From Thermosipho affectus (lineage in GTDB: Bacteria > Thermotogota > Thermotogae > Thermotogales > Fervidobacteriaceae), in assembly GCF_001990485.1 (NCBI RefSeq), contig NZ_LBFC01000002.1:1-61630 (forward strand): a stretch of 61,630 bases of DNA, read 5' to 3'. Shown here piece by piece: positions 46,156-55,775 of this stretch (position 1 is the stretch's first letter; each line of letters begins with the position of its first letter). Below the pieces are notes generated by a model. The model did not search any database. It saw only the letters and a program-made list of their open reading frames with translations, and was not told the origin of the DNA. A program made the position numbers and the translations under genes.

Positions 46156-47433
46156 ATGCCTTTAAAACACATATTAGTTATTATCATTGTTTTAACTTCC
46201 TATTTATACATAATTTTCGGAAAGAAAAATAAACCTGCTGTTGTATTTAGTCTAGCGCTGTTAATTTCAGCTTTAAGACTGGTAAATGGACTCAATTCGG
46301 AGAATTTTAGTCACATTGTTGACGTGGATACTCTGGGTTTATTAACAGGAATGATGATGATTGTTGCCTTTCTTAATAAATCTGGATTTTTCGAGTATTT
46401 TTCTATAAAAATAATCAAATTTGGCGGAAAAAAATTCTTTTTAACCATGACTTTACTAATGATTATTGTTGCATTAACATCTGCATTCTTAGACAATGTT
46501 GTCACTATTCTTGTAATGGCCCCTATGATTTTTTTAATTTCTGATATGTTAGAACTTAATCCTATCCCATTAATTATGCTTACTATTCTAATGGATAACA
46601 TAGGTGGTTCTGCCACACTAATAGGAAGTCCTCTAAATCTTGTAATAGGATCAATTAGCGGTTATTCGTTTAACGATTTTATTAAAGTAATGGGACCTGT
46701 TTCAATTTTAGCTTTTATAGGTGTTTTATTATACTTCAAAAAACACCTAAAAGTTGATGAAAAATCTCTAAAAAATATTGAAAAATTAAACCAAATGGAT
46801 GAAAAAAAGGCTATCACAAATCCAAAAATGATGTGGTTTTCATTAATAGACTTTATAATAGTAATTATTTTATTCATTCTACATTCAACTTTAAATTTAG
46901 AATTATCTGTAATTGCACTCATAGGTGGTTCAATATTAATAATTAAATTTTCAAATGGATATGAAGATGTCGGAAAAGATATTGATTGGGATATGTTATT
47001 TTTCTTTGCAGGACTTTATATGACTTCCTATGCTCTAGAAGAGATAGGTTTTACTCAACAAATTGCTAATCTATTTTTACCATTTAAAAGTAATAACCTG
47101 ATAATATTAGGAGTATTTTACATCTTATCGATAATTACAATTCCAATATTAAATAACGTACCATCTGCTCTAATATTAGCACCTGTAATAAAAATATTAG
47201 TATCACACGGTGTTAACCCTATACTGTGGTGGACATTTGCCATAGCTTCAAACTTTGCAACAAGTTTAACACCACTTGGCGCAGTTCAAAATTTAGTTGC
47301 CGTAAATTACTTGGAAAAAAATTTAGGAAGAAAATTTGGATTTTTTGAATACATGAGATGGAAAATAGTACCTGTTTTTCTTACATTAATTATAGGAATA
47401 GTTTATATATTCTTCTTAACCTTAATTCATTGA
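46156..47433 (+). CDS. ArsB/NhaD ion-transporter superfamily permease
   Basis: A 425-residue carrier with 10-12 membrane helices. SAFLDNVVTILVMAPMIFLISD and DNIGGSATLIGSPLNLVIGS in the first half, and IPILNNVPSALILAPVI and SNFATSLTPLGAVQNLVAV in the second, are the paired re-entrant signatures of the IT superfamily (ArsB arsenite, NhaD Na+/H+, citrate and dicarboxylate carriers). Substrate cannot be chosen: no arsR or arsA is adjacent. ATG at 46156 has GAGG 10 bases upstream. It follows the helicase gene by 119 bases. Confidence 0.82.
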   Translation: MPLKHILVIIIVLTSYLYIIFGKKNKPAVVFSLALLISALRLVNGLNSENFSHIVDVDTLGLLTGMMMIVAFLNKSGFFEYFSIKIIKFGGKKFFLTMTLLMIIVALTSAFLDNVVTILVMAPMIFLISDMLELNPIPLIMLTILMDNIGGSATLIGSPLNLVIGSISGYSFNDFIKVMGPVSILAFIGVLLYFKKHLKVDEKSLKNIEKLNQMDEKKAITNPKMMWFSLIDFIIVIILFILHSTLNLELSVIALIGGSILIIKFSNGYEDVGKDIDWDMLFFFAGLYMTSYALEEIGFTQQIANLFLPFKSNNLIILGVFYILSIITIPILNNVPSALILAPVIKILVSHGVNPILWWTFAIASNFATSLTPLGAVQNLVAVNYLEKNLGRKFGFFEYMRWKIVPVFLTLIIGIVYIFFLTLIH

Positions 47434-47567
47434 TGTAATGAGTAAAACAACTGAAATGTTTTTGTAATTAAATTCAAAAAATAATTAGCTTATTTTCCTT
47501 ATCAATAATGAAAGAAGTTTTTTAAAAGAAAGAACGATTTTTATATTTATACTACCCACTATTATCC

Positions 47568-48296
47568 TTATATCTTTTCAAGTAACCCAAACCCCTGTGA
47601 ATTTTTTGCACCAATTCCTGCTTCATATGCTATCTTAATCAACTCTTCATCACCAAATAAATCAAAAGCTGTCATCCAACCCACAATTTTAAAACCTTTA
47701 TAATAAACAACAATTCTTTTGGGATTTTTTCCAACATGCTTGATTTTGATAAATCCTTTTGGTTCTTTTTTATAAATAGAATAATATTTTTTATAAATAT
47801 TTTGTTCGATTATTTGTTTAAATTTTGGATCATCTGGATGATAATACAAGGTTTTTTTCTTTCCATTTTCGTCTAAATAAGTCGAATAAACTGTAACCGG
47901 AGATTTTGTAATGGTCTTTAAACTGTTTTTAGATTCAAAATAATCAACTTCAATACTTTTTGGAGATACAAAATTTCCTCCTAAATAAATATTTTCAAAG
48001 CTTAAAAACCTTTCTGCAAGATATCGACAAAACATATCATCATAAGATGAAACAATAAAATTTGCACTGTCAAAAAATGTAATCTTTCCCTTTTCTTTGT
48101 CGATACTAAACTTTCCATATATTCTTGAAAAAGTATAAAGTTTGAACTTTCTCTTTTCATAAATATATCCTTGATCATGAATAAAACTCTTAAAATCATC
48201 ATTGGAAATCAAATTCAAAATAGTAGATTGTAAAATATGGTTATAATCTATTGGAAGAACTAACTTTTCAAATTCAAAGCTCACTTTTAATCTCAT
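47568..48296 (-). CDS. cas6: CRISPR endoribonuclease Cas6
   Basis: A 242-residue RAMP-fold nuclease that cuts pre-crRNA in the repeats. The N-terminal RLKVSFEFEKLVLPIDYNHILQSTILNLI is the Cas6 signature with candidate catalytic His20. The C-terminal EAGIGAKNSQGFGLLEKI is the glycine-rich loop. It is the last gene of the cas run, overlapping the preceding Cas6-like gene by 23 bases, with GGAGTGATAAATA before its ATG. Processing should leave an 8-nt handle ending in GGAAAC. Confidence 0.92.
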   Translation of the reverse strand: MRLKVSFEFEKLVLPIDYNHILQSTILNLISNDDFKSFIHDQGYIYEKRKFKLYTFSRIYGKFSIDKEKGKITFFDSANFIVSSYDDMFCRYLAERFLSFENIYLGGNFVSPKSIEVDYFESKNSLKTITKSPVTVYSTYLDENGKKKTLYYHPDDPKFKQIIEQNIYKKYYSIYKKEPKGFIKIKHVGKNPKRIVVYYKGFKIVGWMTAFDLFGDEELIKIAYEAGIGAKNSQGFGLLEKI

Positions 48297-48852
48297 TATT
48301 TATCACTCCAAATTTTTTATCTTCAACCAAAAATCCTCTATATCCCCCTGTACCATAAAGTCCTAATACATTTGCCAAATTAATTAATTCTTTTGAACCA
48401 AAGAATAAAGCTTTTTTATAATTTTTTCCATTCTTAATTATTACAACCAAAGAATTATCATCAGGATTTTTACCATACAACTCTCTATATTTTTCAATCA
48501 ACTTTTCTCTTATAAAATCACTATAATCTTCTACTAAATCTAAATCTAAATTGCTGTTCAATACATAAAACTCTCTATTAAAATTTAATCTATTTATGTA
48601 AATTTTATGTGGTTTTAACCCGTATATTTTATTATTTAAAATATCCGCTATCCTTTTGTTAAAAAATGTCTTAATTATAAAAAACGCTCTTGATTTTATA
48701 TAAAAGCCATTTTCAGATTTAAAAACTTTATCCGATAAAAAACCCGAAAAACTAAAATCGGAAAACCCTACACTGGTTAATTCATTTTTGAGATTCTCAA
48801 AATTACCTTTTCCCAAATACAATGGAAAATCAAGTTTAAACTCGAAAATCAA
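48274..48852 (-). CDS. Second Cas6-like RAMP protein
   Basis: About 192 residues, between csm5 and cas6. The end (ALFFGSKELINLANVLGLYGTGGYRGFLVED) parallels the end of the following Cas6 (FDLFGDEELIKIAYEAGIGAKNSQGFGLLEK), and the beginning (FEFKLDFPLYLGKG) resembles a Cas6 first strand. A catalytic His is not obvious. It may be a paralogue that has lost activity, a heterodimer partner, or a crRNA-binding subunit. The TTG at 48852, with GGAGTGAAA ahead, is favoured; an ATG at 48891 inside csm5 is the alternative. Confidence 0.68.
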   Translation of the reverse strand: MIFEFKLDFPLYLGKGNFENLKNELTSVGFSDFSFSGFLSDKVFKSENGFYIKSRAFFIIKTFFNKRIADILNNKIYGLKPHKIYINRLNFNREFYVLNSNLDLDLVEDYSDFIREKLIEKYRELYGKNPDDNSLVVIIKNGKNYKKALFFGSKELINLANVLGLYGTGGYRGFLVEDKKFGVINNEIKSEL

Positions 48853-48860
48853 TTTCACTC

Positions 48861-49949
48861 CTATTTTTTCGTTAAAGTTACCATAATCCATCCTAATGGT
48901 TGCATCACCCCATCTTTTTTTACCACTCTTTTTGTCAATGGGAAAAACTCTGGTTTGTAATTTCTCGCCCTTTTACCTAAAATACTTTTTAAAAATTTTA
49001 CTTGCTTTACTTCCAAATGCTTTACAAAAATTGTTTTTGAATAAAACCCTGTTGAAAAACCTAGTTGTAACAAAAACTGATTTTCATTCAAATTATTTAA
49101 CTTATCTTCCAACATATTGTAGAATCTTTTTAAATCTTCAATACCTTGTTCAGTTACTATTTCTTTTTCTTTTTCAATATACCTTTTTACACCCAAATTT
49201 ATGTTTTTCACAAAATCATTGAAAATTAAACGTGGATCTTTGTAATAATGCCTCAAAATAAAATCCATACTTCCATACTTTTCAAAATCATCAATTTTAA
49301 TTGTTCCATTTAATACTTTTCCACTATCCAAATACTCAGCATAAAGATCTAATACAGTCTTATTCTTTAACAAATGATAAACTTGAATATTTGCTATTTT
49401 TAAATCATTGTACTCTAAATAATTAGAATCAGAAACCTTTAAAAGTTTAAAAGGTGACATAACAGCTTTTCCGAAAACTTTTAAATCAATATTTTTTACA
49501 AGTTTCTTAATATCTTTCTTATTATCTTTTTTAGATTCTAATAAATATTGAAATTTCTTCTCATACTCTCCTTGAAATTGAGTCCCTTTAATCAAAAAAG
49601 TTCTAATTGCACCTTTTAAGGAAGATCCAGGGATATAAGGCCTTCCAGCAGTTTTTACAAATTCACTAACTTCCGTGTTTCCCTTTATATAACCTTTAAT
49701 TTCATTTTTAATATAATTCTTATAATTTATATTCAATCTTTTTAACGTATTTAGAAAGTTATTCCTATCCCCCAATATTTCTGGATAATTTATTACAAAA
49801 TTCATAAAATTTTCTTCATTTCTTATTAACCTATCAAAATCAACAACAAATGCTTTATTACCATCTTTTATTATTTCAAAACTTTTTATTTTATCTCCAG
49901 AAAGTATAACTGTAGGAGTTAAAATTTCTATTTTATAATTAAACACCAT
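48861..49949 (-). CDS. csm5: Type III-A RAMP subunit Csm5
   Basis: A 362-residue Cas7-like protein that caps the 3' end of the Csm backbone and assists crRNA maturation. VFNYKIEILTPTVILSGDKI, GRPYIPGSSLKGAIRT and LQLGFSTGFYSKTIF match Csm5. ATG at 49949 lies one base after the csm4 stop, with GGAGG 12 bases upstream. An in-frame TTG at 49973 within csm4 is the other possible start. Confidence 0.92.
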   Translation of the reverse strand: MVFNYKIEILTPTVILSGDKIKSFEIIKDGNKAFVVDFDRLIRNEENFMNFVINYPEILGDRNNFLNTLKRLNINYKNYIKNEIKGYIKGNTEVSEFVKTAGRPYIPGSSLKGAIRTFLIKGTQFQGEYEKKFQYLLESKKDNKKDIKKLVKNIDLKVFGKAVMSPFKLLKVSDSNYLEYNDLKIANIQVYHLLKNKTVLDLYAEYLDSGKVLNGTIKIDDFEKYGSMDFILRHYYKDPRLIFNDFVKNINLGVKRYIEKEKEIVTEQGIEDLKRFYNMLEDKLNNLNENQFLLQLGFSTGFYSKTIFVKHLEVKQVKFLKSILGKRARNYKPEFFPLTKRVVKKDGVMQPLGWIMVTLTKK

Positions 49950-49950
49950 A

Positions 49951-50889
49951 TTATTTAAGAGCCTCCTTTTCAATTGGAATTAAATAGGCTCGCGCATATT
50001 TATAAACCCTATGATACTTAAAACCTTTAGGTGTAATATCTAGTATTTTTCCTACAACTTTATCTGAAAATACGCTACCTTCGCTAAATAATCGAACTAT
50101 TGGTTGTCTTTTGGTATTATCATATAGCGAAAAAACATAACCAGTCTTTTCATAAATTTTGTAATAAATAACTTTTCTTACTTCTGATTGATCCTTGGGA
50201 TAATAGGAGGACAGCAACAAAAACATTTTACCTTCACTTTTTAAATCTACTTCTTCCACATCAAACTCAAATGCTCCATATCCATATGTCCTTTCTCCAC
50301 CAATTCCTTCATCTCCTAATAACTTTAAAGAAGCAAAAACTTCATTTTCCAAACTTTCATCAACATCTAAAAAAAACCACAAACCACTATCTTTGTCAAA
50401 AGTAACATATGACATATAAAAGATACTTACCTCATTTGTAATTCTATCATTGACTATTCTTGGAACATCTCTAACATGGACAAACTCTTCTACATTTTTT
50501 CCATTCGTTGCAAATTTGCCAAATATAACTGGATTTTCAACATTTCCTTTCAAAAATTCTTCTGAAACAAACTCTAATTTCTTTAATTTTTTCATATCAT
50601 CTAGGTAAAACTTATCCAAACCAAAGTTATACCCAAAGGGTTTAGGATAAAAGTATATATCTTTATAATAGAAAAATGAAGACGAAATTCTAAATATATC
50701 TGGATTTTCAATAATTACATTGAGAAATTTTTCGGTTTTTTCACCACCAAATAAAATATTATACGCATTTACCAAACCAGAAAATATTGTATCAGAATGC
50801 ACAAACTTGGAAACCGCATTATAAATATTATCTTTTTCTCCAACATGTAGAGGGGTCCTAAACTTTAACTTTACCCTATATTTTTTCAT
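49951..50889 (-). CDS. csm4: Type III-A RAMP subunit Csm4
   Basis: A protein of about 312 residues (Cas5-like) that binds the crRNA 5' handle and Cas10. KKYRVKLKFRTPLHVGEKDN starts the RAMP fold, FVHSDTIFSGLVNAYNILFGG is typical, and LLGDEGIGGERTYGYGAFEF is the glycine-rich loop. The ATG at 50889 (behind GGGGTTTGATAAG) starts directly at the first strand; an ATG at 50904 adds five residues. Confidence 0.92.
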   Translation of the reverse strand: MKKYRVKLKFRTPLHVGEKDNIYNAVSKFVHSDTIFSGLVNAYNILFGGEKTEKFLNVIIENPDIFRISSSFFYYKDIYFYPKPFGYNFGLDKFYLDDMKKLKKLEFVSEEFLKGNVENPVIFGKFATNGKNVEEFVHVRDVPRIVNDRITNEVSIFYMSYVTFDKDSGLWFFLDVDESLENEVFASLKLLGDEGIGGERTYGYGAFEFDVEEVDLKSEGKMFLLLSSYYPKDQSEVRKVIYYKIYEKTGYVFSLYDNTKRQPIVRLFSEGSVFSDKVVGKILDITPKGFKYHRVYKYARAYLIPIEKEALK

Positions 50890-50905
50890 CTTATCAAACC
50901 CCATT

Positions 50906-51697
50906 TCATTCTATTTTCATACTTTCCCAATCTATCTTTTCAGTAGTATCATTCAATTTTTTTAATTCTTTTTCATCCGAAATTCCCAAGTAAAATCCTT
51001 TATCTCTAAACGAAATAGAAATATTTTCAAATTTCACCTTTCCATATCCCCTTGAACCAGAACCACCCAAATAATCATCTTCAAGTAATTTCATAGCAGT
51101 TATCAACTCTTTTAAATATTTTACTTTTTCATCGTTATACACATTAATGACAAATTCAACTTTAAACCTTGCTCCAGCAGGTACTCTTTCATTTTGTCTT
51201 GGATTAGCAGAAGAAGTTATTCTATCAATTGTATTTTCGTGTTTTACTTCTGTATAACTAGTATCTAGATTATTTCTCATTTCATCTGTAATACTTTCCT
51301 GTATTAATTTGGCATCTCTAACTATTAACCTTGTAGGCATTAAATTCTCAAACATTTTATTTTCATCATTTACAAAGGTATGTTTCCCATGATTTCTTCC
51401 AAACAAATTACACACAGGGCAGTCTTTATCATCGCACATATGAATTTTAATTTCACCTTTCTTTACCCAAACAAGTTTATTTTCATCAATTTTTTCATGA
51501 TAGTATTCCATAAGTGTTCTAAGTTTTCCTTTAAGACTTGTTCCAGGAATATACGGTATACCACGTTCATCTTTTATAACTGGATTATCAATACCTCCAA
51601 TCTCTATCGTATTATCTTGCCCCCCAATATGTAGTCCAGTAAGTAAAACTAATTCAGCCTTTACAATAAATTTTCCTTTAAAATTTATTCTTTCCAT
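50906..51697 (-). CDS. csm3: Type III-A RAMP subunit Csm3 (target RNA cleavage)
   Basis: A 263-residue Cas7-like backbone protein that cuts target RNA at 6-nt steps. Asp37 in GGIDNPVIKDERG matches the known catalytic Asp, so slicing should be active. IPYIPGTSLKGKLRTLMEYY, a Cys-rich loop (HMCDDKDCPVCNLFG) and GGSGSRGYGKVKF complete the family pattern. ATG 51697 follows GGAGGGAGAAT. This subunit is present in several copies per complex in characterised systems. Confidence 0.95.
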   Translation of the reverse strand: MERINFKGKFIVKAELVLLTGLHIGGQDNTIEIGGIDNPVIKDERGIPYIPGTSLKGKLRTLMEYYHEKIDENKLVWVKKGEIKIHMCDDKDCPVCNLFGRNHGKHTFVNDENKMFENLMPTRLIVRDAKLIQESITDEMRNNLDTSYTEVKHENTIDRITSSANPRQNERVPAGARFKVEFVINVYNDEKVKYLKELITAMKLLEDDYLGGSGSRGYGKVKFENISISFRDKGFYLGISDEKELKKLNDTTEKIDWESMKIE

Positions 51698-51715
51698 ATT
51701 CTCCCTCCTTAAAAA

Positions 51716-52129
51716 TTATCTTCTTTTATTTGTAGTTTCTAGATATTTATGATATGCTACTAATGCTTCCCAAAAATCCTTAAATCTTTTCAAGTAGTTT
51801 ATATCCCCTTCATCCAAAGTCAAAACCATATTTTTCATTGAATTTGCAAAATTTTCCGCTTGATTAATAATACTCCTATAATTTGATAACTTCTTTATAT
51901 TGTACAAAAAAACAGCTAAAAATCTTTTAACCTCATACTTAAATTTACTTTCATCCATGGAAATCTTTTTTACTTCACTAAAATATTTTCTAATTTGATT
52001 TGAATTAATACTTTTAACTTCTTCTGCCAATTTCTTAGCATATTCAAATAGCAACTTCCCATCTGGATCTTTCTCAGGATTAAGCATTTTTTCAGATAAT
52101 TCTTTTGATATCAACACTTTATTTTCCAT
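51716..52129 (-). CDS. csm2: Type III-A small subunit Csm2
   Basis: A 137-residue all-helical protein between cas10 and csm3, the standard place for Csm2 (Cas11-like), which lines the target-RNA groove. FEYAKKLAEEVKSINSNQIRKYFSEVKKI is typical of the N-terminal half. ATG at 52129 follows AGGGAGGGATAAT, one base after the cas10 stop. Confidence 0.88.
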   Translation of the reverse strand: MENKVLISKELSEKMLNPEKDPDGKLLFEYAKKLAEEVKSINSNQIRKYFSEVKKISMDESKFKYEVKRFLAVFLYNIKKLSNYRSIINQAENFANSMKNMVLTLDEGDINYLKRFKDFWEALVAYHKYLETTNKRR

Positions 52130-52130
52130 A

Positions 52131-54395
52131 TTATCCCTCCCTAGTTTCGTATTCTACCCAATAAGTAATTGAATCAATATGTTTATACAACTTGTTATCA
52201 TTTCTAAGTATTAAATCTAAAAATCCAAGTATTTCTTTTCCTATTTCTTTGTTTCTATCAGCAAGTCTTGAAAAATAATAAAACAACCTCCATATTTTTC
52301 TATTTTCACCTGAAAAATGTCTTAGAACATATAAAACTTTTCTAGTAATATTTTTGTTAATAAAGCTTTCTAACTTTTCCTTTATTAGGGTATACTCTTC
52401 AAACTCTTCCCAACCAACTACCTTGTTGAAATTAAAAAATGCATTTTTTTCATACCCATTCCTTTTGTAATTCTTTGCAATGTCCAAGTTATTTCCAGCA
52501 CCCAATGCTACCCGGTAAACGGGATATTTTTTTGCGGGAGCAAATTCCATTGCCATTGAAACTGTTATATCTTTATTTTCCCCACTAAAACTTCTTAGAC
52601 TTTTTTGTATTTCCCACGCCAAATTCGGTAAATCACTCCAAGGTCCCAAAATAAAGAAATCATCTCCTCCAGAATATATAACACTAGAATTTGGAAATCT
52701 TTCCCTAACAATATCTTCTAAAAATTTCCCAAAGAATATTTCAATTTCTTGTGAAAGTGTAGCTTTTTTTGATATTGGTGGTTTATCACCTAACCCCTTC
52801 CCAAAAACCTTTCCTAAATTATCTACATCTCCTCTTAAAACACCCCATTTCTTTATCCCATTTGAATTATTAGCTATAGTCTCTAAATCGGCTATACTTC
52901 CATCATCTTTCTTTGGAACATAATTAGCAGATTTTATAATATATATATATCTTCCAAAATCTATTTTTTTATCTTTTACCGTCAAATAAGAATCTTTTAA
53001 ATTATCTCCAAACTTTATTTCGTATCCAAACAAATTAAAAATATCGTTATAACTATTTATCTTTTCTACCTTTTTATTTGTTTTTAAAATTTTGAAAGAA
53101 TTTTTCTTTGTGAGAAAATCCCCTAATTCTGCAAAAGACTCACAAAACTCACATTTTTCACCTATTAATTCTCTGTGACAATAAGGACACAAATTTTGTG
53201 AAACATCCTTTAGGTTAAATATTTCTTCATGGTTTTTTTTCAGAATACTTTCAAATTTTCTAAACTTTTTATCTTCAACTTTTTCGGAAATATTTTTGAA
53301 TAATTCACCGCTAAGTTCATTGAGTGATATTTTTTCTCCAGATAAATTTACGGTTAATTCTATGCCGTGTGCTTTAAACAAATTTTCTTCGATTTTTTTC
53401 TGATAATACGAGAGTTTATCAATTAAGATTGCCGGTCCAAGAAGATAAAAGTGTCCACCACCATTGTATATTACATTACTAATTGACAATTTTTCAGAGT
53501 AAATTATATACCTTGCAATGATTTCCAAAAGATATGAAACATAAAAAGAGCGACCTCTAAGCTTTTTTACAGCATGTTCCTGTGAGACGTTATATATAAA
53601 ATTTTGTATCCCAGAAACATCACCTTTTACTATACCCATTATCTTTTTGTCACTCTTAATACCTTTGAATATGTTTATATCTCCATTTTTAAAACCATCT
53701 TCATATTGTTTGAAAATAGATATAGCAATTGCTGCAGTGGTACTTAAATGAGAAAACAGGGAAATTTCAGGTTCAGAATAAAAAAATGCAGATGGCACAT
53801 TAGATGTATATTCTTTCAATAGATAATATATTTTCTCATAGAATGGATCAGTAATATCCAGTTTTTCTGTATTTTTGTGTTCTCTGACAATGTTTTTTAC
53901 TTGTTCTTCAAACTCATTCCATAAATTTTTGTATGAAAGTTTTATATTCTCCTCTTCTCTATCAATTAACTCCTTGAATTCTGATAGTCTGGACACTCTT
54001 TTATATTTTTTATTTTTTTTGTTATATTTCAAAGAAACCAAAGAAAGAGTTGAAACCATATTTTTTACTCGTTCGTTTTCAGAAGAAATATAGTCCTCTC
54101 TTTCGTTTGCCGAAACATGATCAGCCAATTGAACTAACTCTGATAACAAATTTATGGGGCTATGGTGATTTAAAATTACACCTTCAATCTCATTTTTATA
54201 AGGTAAACCTGAGTTTTTATAAAAATACGCGCCCCATTCTTGGTGTCTTGGACTATAACTTTTCGAACTTTCAATAGAATATCTATAAGTTTCTGTTATT
54301 ATCTTCTTTAAAGAATTAATTTCTGCTCTTTGATAAAATTTCCCAATATCGTGAAAAATACTAGCCAAAAATACTTTTTCAACTGTAAGTTCCAT
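52131..54395 (-). CDS. cas10: Cas10/Csm1, cyclic oligoadenylate synthase and DNase
   Basis: The 754-residue large subunit. ASIFHDIGKFYQ holds the HD nuclease pair (His15, Asp16). The first palm has GIVKGDVSGIQNFIY and GGGHFYLLG; a zinc site follows (Cys403, 406, 415, 418). The second palm has VLRGDVDNLGKVFG and IYSGGDDFFILG, with GGDD at 576-579 intact. Both ssDNA cleavage and cyclic oligoadenylate synthesis are therefore expected on target RNA binding. The C-terminal domain is helical (D4). ATG 54395 follows AAGGGGTGAAATT. Confidence 0.96.
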   Translation of the reverse strand: MELTVEKVFLASIFHDIGKFYQRAEINSLKKIITETYRYSIESSKSYSPRHQEWGAYFYKNSGLPYKNEIEGVILNHHSPINLLSELVQLADHVSANEREDYISSENERVKNMVSTLSLVSLKYNKKNKKYKRVSRLSEFKELIDREEENIKLSYKNLWNEFEEQVKNIVREHKNTEKLDITDPFYEKIYYLLKEYTSNVPSAFFYSEPEISLFSHLSTTAAIAISIFKQYEDGFKNGDINIFKGIKSDKKIMGIVKGDVSGIQNFIYNVSQEHAVKKLRGRSFYVSYLLEIIARYIIYSEKLSISNVIYNGGGHFYLLGPAILIDKLSYYQKKIEENLFKAHGIELTVNLSGEKISLNELSGELFKNISEKVEDKKFRKFESILKKNHEEIFNLKDVSQNLCPYCHRELIGEKCEFCESFAELGDFLTKKNSFKILKTNKKVEKINSYNDIFNLFGYEIKFGDNLKDSYLTVKDKKIDFGRYIYIIKSANYVPKKDDGSIADLETIANNSNGIKKWGVLRGDVDNLGKVFGKGLGDKPPISKKATLSQEIEIFFGKFLEDIVRERFPNSSVIYSGGDDFFILGPWSDLPNLAWEIQKSLRSFSGENKDITVSMAMEFAPAKKYPVYRVALGAGNNLDIAKNYKRNGYEKNAFFNFNKVVGWEEFEEYTLIKEKLESFINKNITRKVLYVLRHFSGENRKIWRLFYYFSRLADRNKEIGKEILGFLDLILRNDNKLYKHIDSITYWVEYETREG

Positions 54396-54413
54396 AATTT
54401 CACCCCTTGAACT

Positions 54414-55775
54414 CTAAATATCCTTGAAATTTCCAAGAATATTTTTCATTTGAGGTATTATCAAAATATCATTTTTTGTCTTTTTGATTTTAAAAGTTCT
54501 ATTTGAAAGTCCTGCATGTGCCAAAAAGTTTCTTTTTTCGCTGGAATAAATTTTAGAATAAATTTGTTTACTTTGTTTATTCTCATTATCTTTGCTCTTA
54601 GTATAAATAATCTCACCTTCTGGCAACCCTTTAGCATAATTTTTTATATCGCTTAACTCCTTTTTTATAGAAAGTGCAGAAAAAACATTTATGTAATTAC
54701 CTTCCTCATTTATCTTCCATACAAAATTTGAAATACTTTCTAAATAGTCAATTGGATACTCATCCTTTAAATGTATTTTTTCATCATATTCATCAAACAA
54801 TTTGACAAATAATTTACTAAAAATGGACGAAAAAATAATTCCTTTAAATGAAGGAGTAATTGCAAGTTTTCTTTTTACTATTTTTTTATCAACGCCATTT
54901 TCGATATCCAAAACATCTTTATATATTTCAATTCCTTTTAAAATGATTTCATCAAAATCTACCTTTTTAAGCATTAAAGAAAATACCAATGGGAATCCAT
55001 AGTAAATTGACTTTAAAAATATTCTAGACTCATTTATAACTTCACTCTTTTTTAATTCTCTGTAAAAATCATTTAACCTGTTCTTTCCGATTATTCTTTT
55101 TTCTTGATTATCCACAAAACTTGAAAACCCAAAAATTTTTTCCCCTTGAAAATCTTTTATATTTAAAAATGGAATTATTCTTTTTTCTTCAATTTTATGA
55201 ACAAATAATATATTTTTTTCTTCTCTACTAAATGGTGACTCTGAATTTGTAACAACAAATTTTACGGGTTTAATAAATGAAATTAATTGCAACAAATCAA
55301 TCAACGAACTATAAAGCATATTAGTATGGTAATTAATTCCAAAAGTAATATCTAAATACACTTCCAAATCATCATTTATATTTAAATCTTTGAAAAGATT
55401 ATAAAAATAATATAAATTCAAATAGTAAAGATCAGTAATTGTACCTTTAAATCTGTATTCCATATCTTTTCTATTTCTAAAAGTGCCTACACCTGGAACA
55501 ACTTTAACTTCAAAATTTTCAAACTCACTGTGACTACTAAAATACTCTGAATATTTCTTAATTAAAAAATTCTCCATCTCATTGTAACTTTTAGGTTGTT
55601 CATCAGTCAAATTAGGATACAAAGTATCTAAAACGAAAATCATAACCTTGTCAATATTAAACTCATTGATTAACAAATTTGGTAAAAAATCATAATTATT
55701 TGATTGTTCTAATTTATAAACAACGCTATTTTTATATGTTCTAATATTGCCAAGTGGCATCAAAAGAATTTTCAA
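54414..55775 (-). CDS. csx1: Csx1-type CARF-HEPN ribonuclease
   Basis: A 453-residue accessory RNase switched on by cyclic oligoadenylate. The CARF half includes ILLMPLGN, VKVVPGVGTFR and LEVYLDITFGINYHTNMLYSSL. The C-terminal HEPN domain ends in SSEKRNFLAHAGLSNR, with the R-x4-H motif at Arg415/His420. Csx1 proteins of this layout usually respond to cA4. TTG at 55775 overlaps the Lon-SAVED stop as TTGA, with GGAGGG 6 bases upstream, so the two effectors are translationally coupled. Confidence 0.9.
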   Translation of the reverse strand: MKILLMPLGNIRTYKNSVVYKLEQSNNYDFLPNLLINEFNIDKVMIFVLDTLYPNLTDEQPKSYNEMENFLIKKYSEYFSSHSEFENFEVKVVPGVGTFRNRKDMEYRFKGTITDLYYLNLYYFYNLFKDLNINDDLEVYLDITFGINYHTNMLYSSLIDLLQLISFIKPVKFVVTNSESPFSREEKNILFVHKIEEKRIIPFLNIKDFQGEKIFGFSSFVDNQEKRIIGKNRLNDFYRELKKSEVINESRIFLKSIYYGFPLVFSLMLKKVDFDEIILKGIEIYKDVLDIENGVDKKIVKRKLAITPSFKGIIFSSIFSKLFVKLFDEYDEKIHLKDEYPIDYLESISNFVWKINEEGNYINVFSALSIKKELSDIKNYAKGLPEGEIIYTKSKDNENKQSKQIYSKIYSSEKRNFLAHAGLSNRTFKIKKTKNDILIIPQMKNILGNFKDI

